DNA of 64,000 nt from Paramyrothecium sp. XJ0827 (Eukaryota > Ascomycota > Sordariomycetes > Hypocreales > Stachybotryaceae), in NCBI GenBank assembly GCA_020881915.1, contig JAJFPB010000002.1:3782001-3846000 (forward strand), given 5' to 3'. Every line of letters begins with the position of its first letter. Within the stretch, counting starts at the first letter, position 1. The position numbers and the translations under genes were made by a program. Of the stretch, positions 1 through 10,755 are shown in pieces. Under the pieces are notes generated by a model. The model was not told where the DNA came from, did not search any database, and saw only the letters and a list, made by a program, of their open reading frames with translations.

Positions 1-755
1 TTCCGGAACCCGACAGCATGCCCACGGAGTCCGAGATGAGATCCCGTCGCGATTCTTGGCCGCCGACGCAGGTGCGCCTCAACCCGTTCCGTCCAGCCAA
101 GGATGAGCCGCGGCCGCTGCTCGACGACATGGACGACGACCCCTTCAACTACTTCCTCACCCCGGCCCCTGGCCTTGACGAGGACGACCTGGATGTGCAC
201 CTCGACTTTGACGCTGGCATCGAGAATCCCAGCGAGCGCAAGGAAATCGTCCGCAGCGTGAGCCCTTCCAGCCTCGAGGGCCTCAGCAAGCCAAAGGGGC
301 GTCCGACCTCGCCCGAACTGGACTCGGACATTACCACCACGGACGAAGAGGACGAGGATGAGGACTACATCCGCTTCAACCCCCTCAACTTCAAGCTCCT
401 GACCCTGAGCGAGTTTGCCATCGACGGTGTGAAGCGACGAACCAAGGGCAACAAGCCTGCTGCCCGGCCAAACCGCCTCCTTCAAGCAGCGTCCTTCCCC
501 GGCCCGCAGCCTCGGGGCAGAGGCAACTTGGCTCGCGGCCGCCCGGTGCAGCCTCGGAGCCTGTCCGCTTCGCGCGCCCGACCCAACCATCTGTGGCGGG
601 AGCCGAGCCCAGACGTGTGGTCCATCGAGGAGGAGACGGAGGAGGAGCTGGTCAAGAGCGACGCAGGAGACGCAGCGAAGGACGGCAGAACAGTAGATAC
701 CAAGACTGCAAAGTCATTCAAGAAGGTGCGATTTGTGCTTCCGGCTCAGGAGTGA
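1..755 (+). CDS. C-terminal part of a disordered protein (5' end outside window)
   Basis: The frame is open from the first bases of the window through the Met at 18, so this is most likely the 3' end of a longer gene, not a gene starting at 18. The visible part (about 250 residues) is low complexity. It has an acidic stretch rich in Asp near residues 30-60, a Thr/Asp/Glu run near residue 105, and basic Arg/Pro/Gly-rich segments from about residue 140 to 195. It ends with a short hydrophobic tail before TGA at 753-755. No signal peptide, membrane segment or enzymatic motif is visible. I do not recognise the family. The coding call rests on the long frame, strong G/C third positions and balanced charged composition. 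Confidence 0.6.
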   Translation, partial: PEPDSMPTESEMRSRRDSWPPTQVRLNPFRPAKDEPRPLLDDMDDDPFNYFLTPAPGLDEDDLDVHLDFDAGIENPSERKEIVRSVSPSSLEGLSKPKGRPTSPELDSDITTTDEEDEDEDYIRFNPLNFKLLTLSEFAIDGVKRRTKGNKPAARPNRLLQAASFPGPQPRGRGNLARGRPVQPRSLSASRARPNHLWREPSPDVWSIEEETEEELVKSDAGDAAKDGRTVDTKTAKSFKKVRFVLPAQE

Positions 756-2177
756 GCGCAGGGATTTTTGGAGGGTGATCATTGCATATAGGTGGACTGG
801 GTCCGCCTCTGGCGTTCCGGGGACTTGTTTGATTGCATGGACAGGTAGCATATGGGCGGAGTTCTGGTGGCATCATTATACCTACATCGAGATTGCATGG
901 ATTTCAACGGCGAGTTAATCCCTAGGTAACAAGGACATTGGAGGGAGTTTTTTTGCATTTTGGCAACAGTTAGTATATTTCCTGCATCCCAATACACATA
1001 CGCAACCACGGGACTCTTCACCAGACGCATGCAAAAGTGAAATGGAATTTCGACGTCGACGTTTCGTAATGGAGTGCCGCAGATGGGCGATCTCCCAAGC
1101 GGATCGACGAGAACCTTGCAACGCGGCGTGAACTAGGGTGCGCGTGCATATGCAGGCTGCCGAAAGAGGACAGAGAGTATCGGCAGAGTCATGGATGGGT
1201 GGGTTTGAGAGGCCGGCGCGATTCATCAGATGTGTCGAAAGCGTGATTGAGATTATCGAAATCGTGCATGAGACGAACATGGAGAGGGCGAGAAGATGCC
1301 CTGCACGCAGGCCGTGAGACGGGATGGAGGGCTGCGAAGCTGAGCAAACACGAAGCGCTAGACGTCGGTTCAGAGGAGGACCGGTCCTCGCCAAATGGTC
1401 ACGTGTCACGGCATGGCGGAGGGATTTCCTCAGCTCCACCTAGCGCAGATATTCGCCATGGGCCTAGACGTAAGAGTGATGCGGCCAAGAGATCGGGAAG
1501 AGGCCGGAGCGAGCTGCAAGCACTCTTGTGTGCAGAGGGTTGCATCGGGACATGGGGGGTCGCGGGACATCTCATGACATGGAGGGGCCACACCACCACT
1601 GTTGGTTGGGGATGGGATGGTGGGCATCTCAGCTGAGGTGAGCTCCCTGGTGCGCGGCCTCGTTACGAAGCAATGATGAATCACATTTTCGGCTCGTAAG
1701 CGGTTTGGGAGATGGGAGAGCAAGAGGGGGCATGTCCGGTGGCTGCGGCTGCGCCATTTCCGGCGGGTGGACAAGGTGAGCAGAATGCGTTGGTTGGCTG
1801 GTGATGGTAGGTGCGTCGTTGTCAGCCATCGGTGAGGAGCTCAGGTCGAAATGTGTATCGTGAACTGAGATGTCGTGGGGATGTCCTTGCGAGAGGATGA
1901 AGGGGGCTGGCTGGCTTCAAGATACCCTGTAGCCATGGCGGCTTTCCTGGTATGGCGCTTGTAGTTCAATCGCCCAACCCCACGATGATTTAGTGCGTTC
2001 AGTCGGATTTGGACCGAGCGGCTGGGAGATAAGATGCCTTGGAAGGATGATCCTGGCAGACGTGGGTATTATGATGAGGTGAGAGTGAAAACGAGCTAAG
2101 AAGTGAATGAGGTCTATAGGAATTCACAAAAACAGCAGCAGAATAACAGTAAAAATTTGGAAATTTGAACGATTTTA
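756..2177. other. Intergenic, no gene recognised
   Basis: This holds the presumed 3' untranslated region of the upstream gene and then about 1.2 kb of sequence. Only short frames occur, overlapping on both strands, with none carrying recognisable protein composition. No tRNA or repeat was seen. Confidence 0.5.
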
Positions 2178-3122
2178 TTAAGTATTTTTACTGGGCGGTT
2201 TCCTTTCAACATCTCCAATCCGCCACCATATGCTCTGAGCAAAGTTTTGTAAATCTGAGTCCATCACCACAATATCATGCTCCCCTGGGTGCGGCGAGCG
2301 GAGGAACAGGCGCTCAAAATCCAGCCGCAGAGGACCTCTAGAAACCTTGAACGACGAAGCATTGCGACGATCTGCTCCAAAGGGAAGGGCAACATGTATT
2401 GCCTGGCCACAACGAGGCCGTGGGACCTGTGACTTGGCCGCGGCTCTCGTAGTGGTTGCGCCAAAGCGTGCTGACTCCTCGTACCACTGCTCAATGGTGA
2501 TGGTGTAGTTGGGGCTCCTGAGATACACGAGGAGCACGATCTTGACTTGGTGGTTTGACATGCTGAACCACCACTTCATCTTTGTCCTGAGAATCTCCAG
2601 GGGCTGGCCGCAGCACCCGGCTTCAATCACAAGTGTAGGCCAGTATCTACTGCTCGACCCGCCGCTTGAATCGGCCTCCTTGCCGTCTCCCGTGTCTCCA
2701 GGCCCAGGCCGGAAAGTCGTAGCGCCCAAGGAGCAGAACTCGCTCCGTAAGCCCATTTTCCTGATCTTGTACCGATTTCCCCATAGAGTTCGGCGTGGAG
2801 AGCCTCATGCTGCCGCGTAGGCACCGTAAGGATCAAAAGCCCCGTGCTGGCTTGGAACAGGTTGCACTTTAGCTTCCTTCCTGGACGTACCCTCTCGCCG
2901 CTCAAGAGGGTGTAATCGTCGGAAGAGACTCCTATCGACCAGGTGTTGGTGGTTTATCCGCACGGGATTCGTGTGCTTACCTCGAACGATGAGGAGGTCG
3001 CCAGGAGCATTCGTGACATCCTTGAGAAGCTGGCCGACTGTCGTGAACTGCACCACGGAGTCTCGTAGCGCTTTTGGGATGGAGATCTCAATAGCCGGAA
3101 CGGACGGTCTCGACACGCTCAT
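2178..3122 (-). CDS. Conserved fungal hypothetical protein, one frameshift
   Basis: Start ATG is at 3122-3120. An intron of 49 nt (2932-2980, GTAAGC...TAG) joins ...LLIVR to a segment reading VSSDDYTLLSGERV. Downstream is a block of a widespread fungal family of unknown function: a strand such as STGLLILTVPTRQHE, then MGL...LGATTF, then WPTLVIEAG, KWWFS, HQVKIVLL and ITIEQW. Between HAELY and YKIRKMGL the frame changes. Spliced length is 896 nt, one short of a multiple of three. The break maps to a C4 run at 2779-2782 (G4 on the coding strand), so one base appears lost there. The intact product would be about 298 residues. The E...K-like spacing of the C-terminal block recalls PD-(D/E)XK-type folds such as Uma2, but that is only an impression. 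It may be a recent pseudogene or a sequencing error. Confidence 0.6.
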
Positions 3123-4257
3123 GGTTGCTCAGATGTAGGCCAGACGCCCTTTTTTGCGTGACATGTTGAGTTGAAGGAGGCCGAGGCTGAAGTTTACGGG
3201 AACAACCTTGATGTTACAAAGACTCACTGAACACTGCATGTTTAAGCTTTCACTCGAAGGACGGCGTCCCGGGCTGCAGCTGCGCTCGTCGTGTTCAGGA
3301 ATACCTTAGTCTGCGTAGGAGAGTGGCATGTGAATGGCACAATTATTATGAAATGCTTGTAAATATTCACTGAATATGCCGAATTTACGAGTGTTCTAAT
3401 CACATCTGGCCAAGTTCCCTTAGATTTCATGATCTTTTGTTCTCCATCTTGGCCTGTCAGATAACCATCGATTTGATACTGTAGCACACGATTGCAACTG
3501 CGTACGTAAATTGAGAAAGTGGCAGCCACACCCGTCCTCATCTTGATGGCGCTCGTCCGAAAGCCTGGAAGGAGGGGCCTGCCATTTCGGGCCTCGTCCC
3601 ACCAACTCTGCCCTGGCAATCGCTCCAAGGAACGCCCCTGGCGCAAAGTAGCTTGGGTGTCCACAGGCCCCCACCGCGACGCCTGATTGGCGGAAGCTCC
3701 CTGTAGCCGGGAGTGTCGTGGCCCATTGTTTACCATCTGAGCTTGAGTGTCAGCCCCATTGGTTACTGCGGCATCCAGTCCGCCTCCAGTCCAGTTGGGC
3801 TCTCGATGACGGGCCTCTCTTTGCATGTGGCTCGCAGCTTGCTCCAAACATACCTTACGCAAGCTGGCCATTTTTGCATCACACTCGTTTTCCGGCCCGC
3901 CTGCGCAGTCTCTGGCCCTTTGAAGCGGCCGTTTGCGAGGCCCTCGTTGAAATCGTCGACACAGGCGCCCGAGAGTGTCTCTCACATGCGCATGCCACTG
4001 TAAACAACAAACCGTCATCCTCATTCCCTGCCATGCTGGGCTAGCCACAGCAACCAGACAATTCCCTCGGCGCTGCAGAATGCTGCAGTCTTATTGTACG
4101 TCACCCTGCCTTGCGCACGATTGTTTTCGACATGAGTTATGGCCATCGTGATTCCAACGACAGCCTTCTGCATTCCTCATCCCGTCCTGCCGCTCGACGA
4201 TCCAATCGCGCGGCCACCCTGCGCTCCCACTAACTCTCATGTCGCAGAATAGCCAAC
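3123..4257. other. Intergenic between two divergent genes
   Basis: This is the shared upstream region of the minus-strand gene at 2178-3122 and the plus-strand gene at 4258. A 268-codon open frame lies on the minus strand (3242-4048), but its product has no domain and a composition unlike a protein. I treat the region as regulatory or leader sequence. Confidence 0.5.
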
Positions 4258-7200
4258 ATGACTTCATCAGACCCTTCAACAGCGCCTGAAGGCTCGCCCG
4301 AGCCAGTAACCCCGCGCAAGACCACCGCCACCGACCATACGACAACACCAAAATCCGCCCCGGCAGCAACGGGAGGCCGTCCCCGGGCCAACTCGAAAAA
4401 GGTAGAGCCGACACTGCTGACAGACTTCCTGCTGGGACGGCCAACTCCCGCGAGAGTAGCAGCGGATCGGCAGCACCGAAAAAGCGTAGAAGCGGTCAAG
4501 GCTGAACTGCGCCATGAGATGAGGCAGAATGCAGTGCGCAAGTTGCAGCAGCCCGGCGGCGTAAAGGACCGAGTCAAGGCGTGGCAGAAATCCAACGCAG
4601 CGGCCATTGGCACGGCGGAAGCCGACGACGCAGCGACGGAGCCCACAGATGTCGCCTGGAAGGACGAGGAAATCGAGAGCGTCACCGAAGAGGACCGCAT
4701 ACGGATCAAAATGAGGCAGCAAAAGAGGAGGACGCCCACCAAGAAGAAGTCGCCCGCTGGCAGCACGGAAGAGAAGCCTTCGGAACCTAGCCAAGCCCCG
4801 ACTGGTGGATCGGAAGAGACGGCGCCGCCAAAAAAGCGAGTGGTTAGTGACACAAACTGGGTGAAGCCAAGAGCCAGACGAAGCCCCACGAGGAAGGTCT
4901 CTCCAAGGGTCCGAAAGTCCCCAAGCCCGACCCGGATACCCAAGGACTTTGTCCTTCGATCTGCCAACCCACCCGTGGCGACCAAGATCAAGGCCTGGGC
5001 GGAAAAGGTGGAAGTGCCGGACACCCCACCCCCGCGAAGCTACAGATCGTCCAAATCGAGAGACTCGAGCACCAAGCGTGCAGAGGCCGAGAGCGAGGCC
5101 ACGAGCGAAACTGCCGCTTCGTCGAGCCAGGCCACAGCAAGAGGGTCGACGAGGCCAAAGTCGCTGGGAGATGATGGGATCCGCGTGAGGCCGATAAGGA
5201 CGAAGAGGACGGATGATGATGGGATACGCGTAAAGCCCATCAAAACCACACCATTGGGAGACGATGGGATTCGTATCAGACCTGGAAGCCCGGGAACTCG
5301 TAACAGCCGACCCCGACCTGCCTCACCTCCCGCGCAAAGACGCCGAAGCAAAACGGTTTCGGGAACCCCGTCTAAATCAAGACGATCCGACGGCATCGAG
5401 GTTGTTGAGGAACCCACGGAAATATCGACATCAGAAAGAACAAAAGACAAGGATGGCCTTGACCAGGACACAATCGAAGTCATCGAAGAGCTCGAATCGA
5501 TGCTGGATATCCCCACGAAACGAGACGTAGGACGGCATGGAAAAGCTCGACCAAAAAGCTACCATCCCGGCAGCCGCGTGCAGGACGACGCTTCGTGGAT
5601 CAGCGAGGATGATTCCGGCGCGAGGAGACCAGGATCTGACCTGGCTTCAAGCCTGGCGGCAAAGTCCTTGGCCGACATTCCAGGAGACATCCCGTTTGGA
5701 CACTCAGCTTTTAGCGAGCTCGATTTGCCCTTGCACGGGCCTGCTCGGAGCAGACCGAAACGCAACAAGGTCGACAGGAACACAAGCTTCAAGGGCGTCC
5801 CGAACGTGCTGAAGAAGGTTGTGGAGGAGGGGAAGAAGATGATTCACGAGATGAACGAACCGCCAAAACACGCCGTACCAAACAATCCCCCCAGCATTGA
5901 GAAGTGGCTCAACAACACCGTCGATCCGTTTGTAGATGCGAAATCGCCGAAAGAAGAACCCGCAAGCCCGAAGCCCAAGCCTACAGAAAAGGAGAAAGAT
6001 GTAGAGAAAGAGAAAGACAAGGAGAAAGAGCATAGGATCAGGAAAGAAACGCCGAAACGGCCTTCGCCTGAGATTAAGACGCCGCGAAAAGCCAGCCCGA
6101 AGCAATCCAGCTCGAGAGGAACGGAGTTGGAGAGCGAAGTGACGACGGAGCTTTCGGCAACTACCACAGAGACCACGCAGACGGCCACGGAGATGACCGC
6201 GGAAACGACCACAGAGACTACTACGGAGACCACCACAGAATCTACTACCACCTCTGAGCCACGGAAAGAAACCGAATCGCCTCCTTCCGCAGGACTGAGG
6301 AGAAGCCGGGCCACGAGAAGCTCGTCATCGCCGTGGAAGCCAGCCGGGAAGCGACCGTTCTTGGGCGTCCTCAAGGCAGCGTTCCAGGGAGAGTCTACGG
6401 GCTACATGAAACCCCCCAAGGTGTATCAAAGTCACGAGGAACGACTATACGAAGAGCTAAGCGAGCTTACGGGAACGGACTGGACTGGAAGCGAATACAC
6501 AGGGAGCGAACTGACGGAGAGTGAGCTGCAAGCCGCAGCCAAGCAAAGATCCAGCCCTGATCCACCCAGGGGGGACTCTCCGTCCGACCGCACGGAACCA
6601 ACGAGCCCGACAACGCCTCGGATGGCTGGACCCAGGCTACGCCCACCTACCACGGGCCAGTACGAACTGTCTACAATCCTATCCGAAGAGGATTCCAGTG
6701 TCGTCGACTCGGACACCACGTCAGACCTCAGCCACTCGACCTTGACCCAATCGACAAATCTCACAAAGGATAGCGAACTTTCAAAATCGTCGAGCCGGGG
6801 GTCTGGTCTGAAGAGGCGGCTGACGCGCCATTCCGATCTCGTCTCCGTCCTCTCCCTGCCCGACAACAACAACATTCCTGCTGGGATCAAGAGTCACAGG
6901 TCACGACCGAGCCTCCGCAAGACCCGAGGCGTGTCCGAGAGCGTATCCGTCGACGAGCTGCTTCGGGAATTCGCCGATGACGAAAATCTGTACCTGCGGG
7001 AGCTGAAGACCCTGGTGGATGGCGTTGTGCCGGTGTTGCTGTCGCATGTCGTGGGCGACGGCAACATCACCGAGATCTTTGGACCCGGCGGCATGGCGCA
7101 AAAGGCCGACAGCGTATCCAAGTCGGTTATCGGCATGGGCGTCGCGCTGGAAAAGATGAAGAGCGCCCACAGAAAGGCGCCCATTGCGGACATCCGCCGC

Positions 7201-9933
7201 TTGGCCCATTGGGCGCACGGCGTGGTCCCTATTTACAACAGCTACTTGAGCGCTTGGCGACTGGGTTTCCAGGACCTGGTTGTCAACCTAGCGCCGCGCG
7301 CAGAGGCGCCAGACGACGAGGACTCTTTGCTTGATGCCCTGCCGAGGAACGAACACGGAGACATCATCAACGCGGCAGGAGACCGGGTGGACGTTGCGCA
7401 TCTCCTGAAGCGACCCCTGTTCCGCATCAAGCAAATGGTCAAGTTTATTAAATGCGTGGACGAGATTATTGCCACAGCCGACACGCAAGAGCTATTGCGA
7501 GACTTTGAGGCCCTGCATGAAAAGGCGCGCCGCCGCCACAGGGAAGAGGTCGCCCGGATGACCGACGAGGAGGCCATTGGAACGGATACGAGCAGAGCGC
7601 GGGACATTCGAACGCTCCAAGCCATGGACGGCGCGGTCATTGACGCAACACGGCAGGTCAACGCCAAGGACATCTTCTCTCTCGACCTCGCGCACTCGAA
7701 CGGACAGCGGCTGGAGTGCAAGGTGGAGCTGGTACACCGCGACAACCAGAGCAACCCTGACGACCAAGGAGATCTGCTCATCCGCGAGATAGGAGACGGC
7801 CGCCGAACGTACCTCCTGTTCCAGCCATTGCCCATGTCCATGATCTCCGCGAGGACCGGCGACGGCAACTTTGACATGGTGGTCATGATTCGCGCGTTTT
7901 ACAAAGGAAAAGAATGGCACGAGCTGCTCACCCTCACCACGGACAACGAAGACCAAATTCTGGATTGGCTCGACATCTTGCCACTATCGCCTGTCCCGCC
8001 GCGAGAGCCGGAGCCGAGCATCGCGGGCGACCTAGACGAGCTGCCATCTCAGAGAAGGTGGAGAGACGTCCCCGTGGGCGTCCGCCACCTCGATAAGGAA
8101 TCACCTCGATCGCCAGGTTTCTCCAAACCGAAATCGCCAGCACCCGAGACACCGACCAAGCGACCTCTCCCTGCGCGCTACCATCCTCGCAGCCCAGCGA
8201 CGCCCACTACACCTGTCACGCCGCCCGCTCCATCCTCCCCAGAAAGTCCAGCCTCCCAAAAGACACCCACACAGGACGACTACCGGCAATCTGATCCCTG
8301 GGACGAGCCGAGCCAGCCTCTGGCCGAGAGCATGCGGCCGGACCCATTGACGTTTGCACAGAAGAGCCCCAATTCAACACCGTACCGAGACGACGGCGCA
8401 CCACCCCCGCCCGTCCACAGAACGTTCACCCCTCCTCCACAAGGCTCCAGCTCACCGCCATCGCTGCAGCCTCCTGCAGAAAAGAAGAGCAGCCGCGTCA
8501 AGCGCAGGACGTCGTCTCCGCTCAAGCACGAGTACCTCCCGTCAGACATCTCCTCGGGGTCTGAGACATCGGTGACGGAAGAGTCCGACCCAGAGTCGTC
8601 AGACGACGAAATCGAAAGCGTCGACATACCCGAGACAGAGGTCGGCGTCAGCATAAAAGAGAGCCTCGCCCCCCCGCAGATTCAGAGCCAGCTCACCGAG
8701 TCGGAATGCAGCCTCACCCCTTCCAACTCTGCTTCACAGGCTGGCCTGCACGGCCACAAGACAACCCCAGAAGACAACGCCGCGCGGTTCATGGCCTCCA
8801 TCTCTCGGTGGTCGGAAAAGGGCCTGTGGAAGGACATCTGGGAGACGCCCTGCTCAGTCATTGTCACTGCAGGCCTCATTGAAGCTTACGTGACGCACGC
8901 GGGTGCACCAGGCTCCGATGACAAGCCCATTCTCGCGCTCGACCTCACTCCTCTCGTCCTGATCCGGCAGAGCACCGCCGTCGACCTGGAGATCCGCTCG
9001 TCGGTTCAACCACACTGCCAGCTTGCCGGCAGCCAGGGCGGCGGCAACTTCCGCTTCCGATGCCACAACGGGCCCGATTGCTTCAACCTCTACTCGTCCG
9101 TCCACCACGCCCGGCTGAACAACCAGAAATTCATCCAGCTCGAGAACGAGGCACGATTCAAGAGCTTCGGCGAGCGAAAGGCACCCACCGACAATGACGA
9201 CGACACCAGCAGCAGGCGGCGGAGCTGGTTCGGTAGGAAGAACAGCTACCGCAGCTCTGTGAGGGCGCCCACGCAATCCCAGGACGGCGCCAGCACGACG
9301 CCGTCGTCCAGCCTCTCGGCGACGAGCTTCCTGAAGCGGCTGACAGTCGCGGGCAACCTCTCCTTCAACCTGGCCCGCTCGTCCGTCGACAAGCAGAGCC
9401 GAGCCGGCAGCAGCCGCAACAGCCTCTACACGTTGGGTTCCTCCTCCGCCAGCGGAACCACCCCGCGCTCGCCCTCCGTGAGCGTCGGTAACAGCGCCCG
9501 CAACATGGACCAGATTGACAACGACAACATCCGCATCCGGCTGCACCTCCTCGTGACGTCGACCAAGTGGGAGGACTTTGGCAACTGCACGCTGCAGATC
9601 CGCCGGCCGCCTCCGGGCTGGCACCAGGCGCTGCGAGCGGACCACGGCCTGGAGAAGCGGGTGACGGTGACGACGCTGCCCAAGAAGGACTCGGAGAAGC
9701 CCAAGGTGGTGCTGGACGCGGTGCTCGGCAGCGGGTGCTTCTCCGCCATGGGCAGCAGGGGCGTCGTGTGCGGCGTGTGGGAGGAGGCCAAGGGCGCCAA
9801 CGGCGTGGTCGGATCGGCGCCGGCCACGGGCCCGACGGGCGGCCTCATCAAGAAATGGTGTTTCCAGTGCGCAAGCGTCGCGGACGCAAGCTGGGTGCTG
9901 CGGCTGGTTCACGAAGAGGTGCTGAGAGTCTAG
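4258..9933 (+). CDS. Large DH/PH-domain protein, RhoGEF-like
   Basis: A single open frame of 1891 residues starts at the ATG in AACATGAC. Residues 1-890 are disordered, rich in Ser, Pro, Lys and Glu. They include three DDGIR(V/I) repeats near 303-345 and a Thr/Glu-rich tract near 620-665. From about 896 to 1115 the helical pattern fits a Dbl-homology domain, starting VDELLREFADDENLYLRELK with the usual conserved Glu, Tyr and Leu. From about 1120 to 1241 a PH-like domain follows, ending in LDWLDIL. Residues 1240-1500 are Pro/Ser-rich. The last 390 residues form a second PH-like region. Dbl-homology proteins activate Rho-family GTPases and act at the cortex in polarity and septation. Orthologues in fungal databases have sometimes carried an 'SRm160/300 splicing coactivator' label because of the Ser/Arg composition; the domains argue against that. 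No intron is apparent. Confidence 0.85.
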   Translation: MTSSDPSTAPEGSPEPVTPRKTTATDHTTTPKSAPAATGGRPRANSKKVEPTLLTDFLLGRPTPARVAADRQHRKSVEAVKAELRHEMRQNAVRKLQQPGGVKDRVKAWQKSNAAAIGTAEADDAATEPTDVAWKDEEIESVTEEDRIRIKMRQQKRRTPTKKKSPAGSTEEKPSEPSQAPTGGSEETAPPKKRVVSDTNWVKPRARRSPTRKVSPRVRKSPSPTRIPKDFVLRSANPPVATKIKAWAEKVEVPDTPPPRSYRSSKSRDSSTKRAEAESEATSETAASSSQATARGSTRPKSLGDDGIRVRPIRTKRTDDDGIRVKPIKTTPLGDDGIRIRPGSPGTRNSRPRPASPPAQRRRSKTVSGTPSKSRRSDGIEVVEEPTEISTSERTKDKDGLDQDTIEVIEELESMLDIPTKRDVGRHGKARPKSYHPGSRVQDDASWISEDDSGARRPGSDLASSLAAKSLADIPGDIPFGHSAFSELDLPLHGPARSRPKRNKVDRNTSFKGVPNVLKKVVEEGKKMIHEMNEPPKHAVPNNPPSIEKWLNNTVDPFVDAKSPKEEPASPKPKPTEKEKDVEKEKDKEKEHRIRKETPKRPSPEIKTPRKASPKQSSSRGTELESEVTTELSATTTETTQTATEMTAETTTETTTETTTESTTTSEPRKETESPPSAGLRRSRATRSSSSPWKPAGKRPFLGVLKAAFQGESTGYMKPPKVYQSHEERLYEELSELTGTDWTGSEYTGSELTESELQAAAKQRSSPDPPRGDSPSDRTEPTSPTTPRMAGPRLRPPTTGQYELSTILSEEDSSVVDSDTTSDLSHSTLTQSTNLTKDSELSKSSSRGSGLKRRLTRHSDLVSVLSLPDNNNIPAGIKSHRSRPSLRKTRGVSESVSVDELLREFADDENLYLRELKTLVDGVVPVLLSHVVGDGNITEIFGPGGMAQKADSVSKSVIGMGVALEKMKSAHRKAPIADIRRLAHWAHGVVPIYNSYLSAWRLGFQDLVVNLAPRAEAPDDEDSLLDALPRNEHGDIINAAGDRVDVAHLLKRPLFRIKQMVKFIKCVDEIIATADTQELLRDFEALHEKARRRHREEVARMTDEEAIGTDTSRARDIRTLQAMDGAVIDATRQVNAKDIFSLDLAHSNGQRLECKVELVHRDNQSNPDDQGDLLIREIGDGRRTYLLFQPLPMSMISARTGDGNFDMVVMIRAFYKGKEWHELLTLTTDNEDQILDWLDILPLSPVPPREPEPSIAGDLDELPSQRRWRDVPVGVRHLDKESPRSPGFSKPKSPAPETPTKRPLPARYHPRSPATPTTPVTPPAPSSPESPASQKTPTQDDYRQSDPWDEPSQPLAESMRPDPLTFAQKSPNSTPYRDDGAPPPPVHRTFTPPPQGSSSPPSLQPPAEKKSSRVKRRTSSPLKHEYLPSDISSGSETSVTEESDPESSDDEIESVDIPETEVGVSIKESLAPPQIQSQLTESECSLTPSNSASQAGLHGHKTTPEDNAARFMASISRWSEKGLWKDIWETPCSVIVTAGLIEAYVTHAGAPGSDDKPILALDLTPLVLIRQSTAVDLEIRSSVQPHCQLAGSQGGGNFRFRCHNGPDCFNLYSSVHHARLNNQKFIQLENEARFKSFGERKAPTDNDDDTSSRRRSWFGRKNSYRSSVRAPTQSQDGASTTPSSSLSATSFLKRLTVAGNLSFNLARSSVDKQSRAGSSRNSLYTLGSSSASGTTPRSPSVSVGNSARNMDQIDNDNIRIRLHLLVTSTKWEDFGNCTLQIRRPPPGWHQALRADHGLEKRVTVTTLPKKDSEKPKVVLDAVLGSGCFSAMGSRGVVCGVWEEAKGANGVVGSAPATGPTGGLIKKWCFQCASVADASWVLRLVHEEVLRV
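5164..5285 (+). repeat. Three DDGIR-type coding repeats
   Basis: Three imperfect copies of a unit encoding (D)DGIR(V/I)(R/K)P, about 45-55 bp apart, lie inside the DH/PH gene. The sequences GATGGGATCCGCGT, GATGGGATACGCGT and GATGGGATTCGTAT are the cores. A fourth, weaker DGIEV occurs about 50 residues later. Confidence 0.7.
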
Positions 9934-10755
9934 TCTCGACACGCACCAGCATCTTTTTCTGCCATACATTACCTGGGAACTACCTTGCTTGTCTTTCCAC
10001 GCCTCTCGTTTTGAGAGGATTACTGTCTTGTTCTTATGATATCCCGTCTGCGGCACGAGGTTGCCGCCGATGACCGCTTCTGTTTTGATACTTTTGTTTT
10101 CTTACCTTGCCTCGCGCTTGATCAAGCGAAGCGACAACATTTTATATCCCTTCCCTATGTTTATTGTACGCATCTAGAGCGAAGGATCGGGCGCAAGAGC
10201 GTGGAGGAGCTCTGGTGGATACAAGCGGAGTTGCCGGGTCGCGGCCTGGGAATGATAGATGTGCTTTTGGCGCCTGTTGCATTGCGAAACAATGGAAATG
10301 ACTTTACCTCTACCGCTCGTGTTTTCCGAGACATTTGATCGATTGCTGGGTCTGTGGAGCACAGAGTGAGACTTGTCTCGAAGCATTTACTGGGTTGCTC
10401 ATGACTGTACCGGTGTAAGTCGACTCGAAAACACCGCCACAACTTGCCAGGCACATTCTGGTCACGAGACTCGGGTCCAGAGCTCAAATTAGTCCACCAG
10501 GCTCATCGACACCAGTCATCCCTTGCTCGAGGCTTTGTGATTGAGGCAGCTTGACCGGGGTCTCTGTGGCGCAGCGCAGATCACCCCATCATCTGCCGGG
10601 GCCCGCCACAGCGACCACACAGCCTCACCGTGGCACTGGTCAAGGCGGACGTCGTCAACGACGAGAAACCGAATAAAGTCGCCTCGCCAGGCCACAGTTC
10701 CCTGGGGAAAACTCTCTCCTTGATCATCAAGAAATCACACCAAGAGCACGTAGAC
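9934..10755. other. Intergenic: 3' and promoter sequence
   Basis: This is the 3' region of the DH/PH gene and the upstream region of the gene at 10756. An in-frame ATG exists at 10630 and would add 42 residues to the next protein. No other gene is visible. Confidence 0.5.

Noticed and set aside
3242..4048. 268-codon open frame on the minus strand
   Set aside because: It lies in the upstream region of the DH/PH gene, has no domain or conserved motif, and its composition (many Arg, Cys and Trp scattered) looks like read-through of G/C-rich sequence.
8854..10056. 400-codon open frame antisense to the DH/PH gene
   Set aside because: It is the complement of a high-GC coding region. The product is Ala/Arg/Val-rich with runs such as RRRREA, typical of antisense frames of fungal genes.
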